DNA from: CAZVBV01 sp964513975
GTDB lineage: Bacteria > Patescibacteriota > Gracilibacteria > UBA4473
Direction: 5' to 3'
NCBI GenBank assembly: GCA_964513975.1
Contig: CAZEON010000024.1
Location: forward strand, 1 to 16,029
DNA: 16,029 nt
The position numbers and the translations under genes are program-made. The notes under the pieces were generated by a model. The model worked only from the letters and a program-made list of their open reading frames with translations, made no database searches and had not been told where the DNA came from. Of the stretch, positions 15,361 to 16,029 are shown piece after piece (positions within the stretch are counted from its first letter, which is position 1; the number at the start of each line of letters is the position of its first letter).

Positions 15361-15942
15361 ATGAATATTCCCACTCCATCTCCAAAAGAAATCCAACATT
15401 ATCTCAAAAAATGGGATTCTCTAGATAGTTATGTGTCACAGGAAAGTAGCTTGAAGAAGCTTTTTTCAAAGACATATCCACAAAATACAGAACTAGATGA
15501 TGTGCTCATAAAAGTATGCGCTTTGAATGATTTTTATAGTACCAATATTTTTTCTCCATTTGCGGTCGCAAAACACATTGTGGCTTTAAATATTGATCAA
15601 AACTTAAGCGAAGATAATCTAGAAACTGTGAACAAAATTGCCTACGTAGAGGTAAAAGATGGAATTTTTAAAAACTTCTATTCCTTTGCGACAAAATACT
15701 GCAGCCATCACAAACCAACAGTATATCCGATTTACGACTCCTATTTGAAAAAAATCCTAATGTATTTCAAAAAGAAAGATAAATTTTGTACTTTTAAAAG
15801 TGCAGACCTAAAGACCTATTCCGAGTTTAAAAATATTCTTCTGAAATTTAGAGAATTTTATGGATTGGAATCGTTTGATTTAAAACAAATCGACAAGTAT
15901 TTGTGGCAATTGGGGAAAGAGTATTTTTCACGAAAATATTGA
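15361..15942 (+). CDS. Conserved-looking hypothetical protein, unassigned
   Basis: A 193-residue protein I cannot assign to a named family. It is mostly helical and soluble, with no signal peptide or membrane segment. Distinctive blocks are LNDFYSTNIFSPFAVAKHI (about residues 56-74), FYSFATKYCSHHKP and VYPIYDSYLKK in the middle, and IDKYLWQLGKEYF at the C-terminus. The cysteine/histidine cluster CSHH plus an aromatic-rich environment might be a binding or active site. The ATG at 15361 is preferred because an upstream in-frame start at 15268 would add 31 residues overlapping the DUF2130 gene and reads as non-protein-like. It begins 28 bases after the DUF2130 stop on the same strand. Similar proteins near restriction genes come to mind, but I cannot document that. 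No terminator is visible downstream. Confidence 0.8.
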   Translation: MNIPTPSPKEIQHYLKKWDSLDSYVSQESSLKKLFSKTYPQNTELDDVLIKVCALNDFYSTNIFSPFAVAKHIVALNIDQNLSEDNLETVNKIAYVEVKDGIFKNFYSFATKYCSHHKPTVYPIYDSYLKKILMYFKKKDKFCTFKSADLKTYSEFKNILLKFREFYGLESFDLKQIDKYLWQLGKEYFSRKY

Positions 15943-16029
15943 TTACCTAAAACGCCCTTAGTGCTCTCTTAAGTTATGGATAAAGAACTCCTACCCTTTT
16001 GCCATTCTAAAGGCTCCTTGGGCTTTAAA
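15943..16029. other. Window end without gene; repeat-like pieces
   Basis: The last 87 bases contain no convincing gene on either strand. CTCCTACCCTT (15988-15998) and ATTCTAAA (16004-16011) resemble 3354-3364 and 3343-3350 next to the recombinase. AAAG at 16009-16012 and CTTT at 16023-16026 form an imperfect hairpin with one mismatch. No T-run follows within the window, so it is not called a terminator. Confidence 0.4.

Noticed and set aside
16009..16026. Hairpin at window end as an intrinsic terminator
   Set aside because: The stem AAAG/CTTT has a mismatch and no T-run follows; the visible bases after it are AAA.
1..16029. CRISPR array, tRNA, rRNA or insertion-sequence transposase
   Set aside because: No regularly spaced repeats, no cloverleaf-like or rRNA-like sequence and no transposase motifs were seen; intergenic gaps are all under 100 bases.

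Overview
The window reads as bacterial DNA, AT-rich (sampled 60-base lines run from 22 to 53 % G+C) and very compact, with every convincing gene on the + strand. TGA, TAA and GTG are used in the ordinary way, so the standard bacterial code applies. Almost no gene has a Shine-Dalgarno sequence. The large serine recombinase resembles those I associate with Patescibacteria (CPR) genomes. I lean towards that group, but this is an inference from gene style and could be wrong.

Left part (1-3324): a piece of a phage or prophage DNA-packaging module. It holds two tandem beta-class DNA methyltransferases (the first cut by the window edge), a small HTH protein that looks like a terminase small subunit, and a complete terminase large subunit. 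No portal or capsid gene follows; the module stops at a large serine recombinase (3391-4665).

Middle part (4706-13230): a type I restriction-modification locus. The order is a single-domain ('half') specificity subunit, HsdM, three inserted genes, a full two-domain HsdS, and HsdR. The inserted genes (6803-8815) encode a small protein with a possible RNase H-like fold, a eukaryote-like Ser/Thr protein kinase with all catalytic motifs, and a PD-(D/E)XK nuclease-like protein. They are clearly more AT-rich (about 22-28 % in sampled lines) than hsdM or hsdR (up to 47-53 %). The last of them begins with nearly the same 14 bases as hsdS. The block looks like a separate cassette dropped between hsdM and hsdS and is the best candidate here for an undescribed kinase-based defence module.

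Right part (13230-15942): genes that often travel with such loci. These are a YgjP-type (COG1451) zinc metallopeptidase coupled to hsdR, a 29-codon micro-ORF, a DUF2130 coiled-coil protein with a nuclease-like core, and a 193-residue protein I cannot assign. The last 87 bases hold no gene but contain short sequences resembling the DNA just left of the recombinase, so the island might be one integrated element of about 12.6 kb.

Likely logic: the recombinase moves or once moved the island. HsdM with HsdS modifies DNA, HsdR cuts unmodified DNA, and the half-S may give HsdM a second specificity. The kinase cassette and downstream genes would be accessory defence or regulatory parts.
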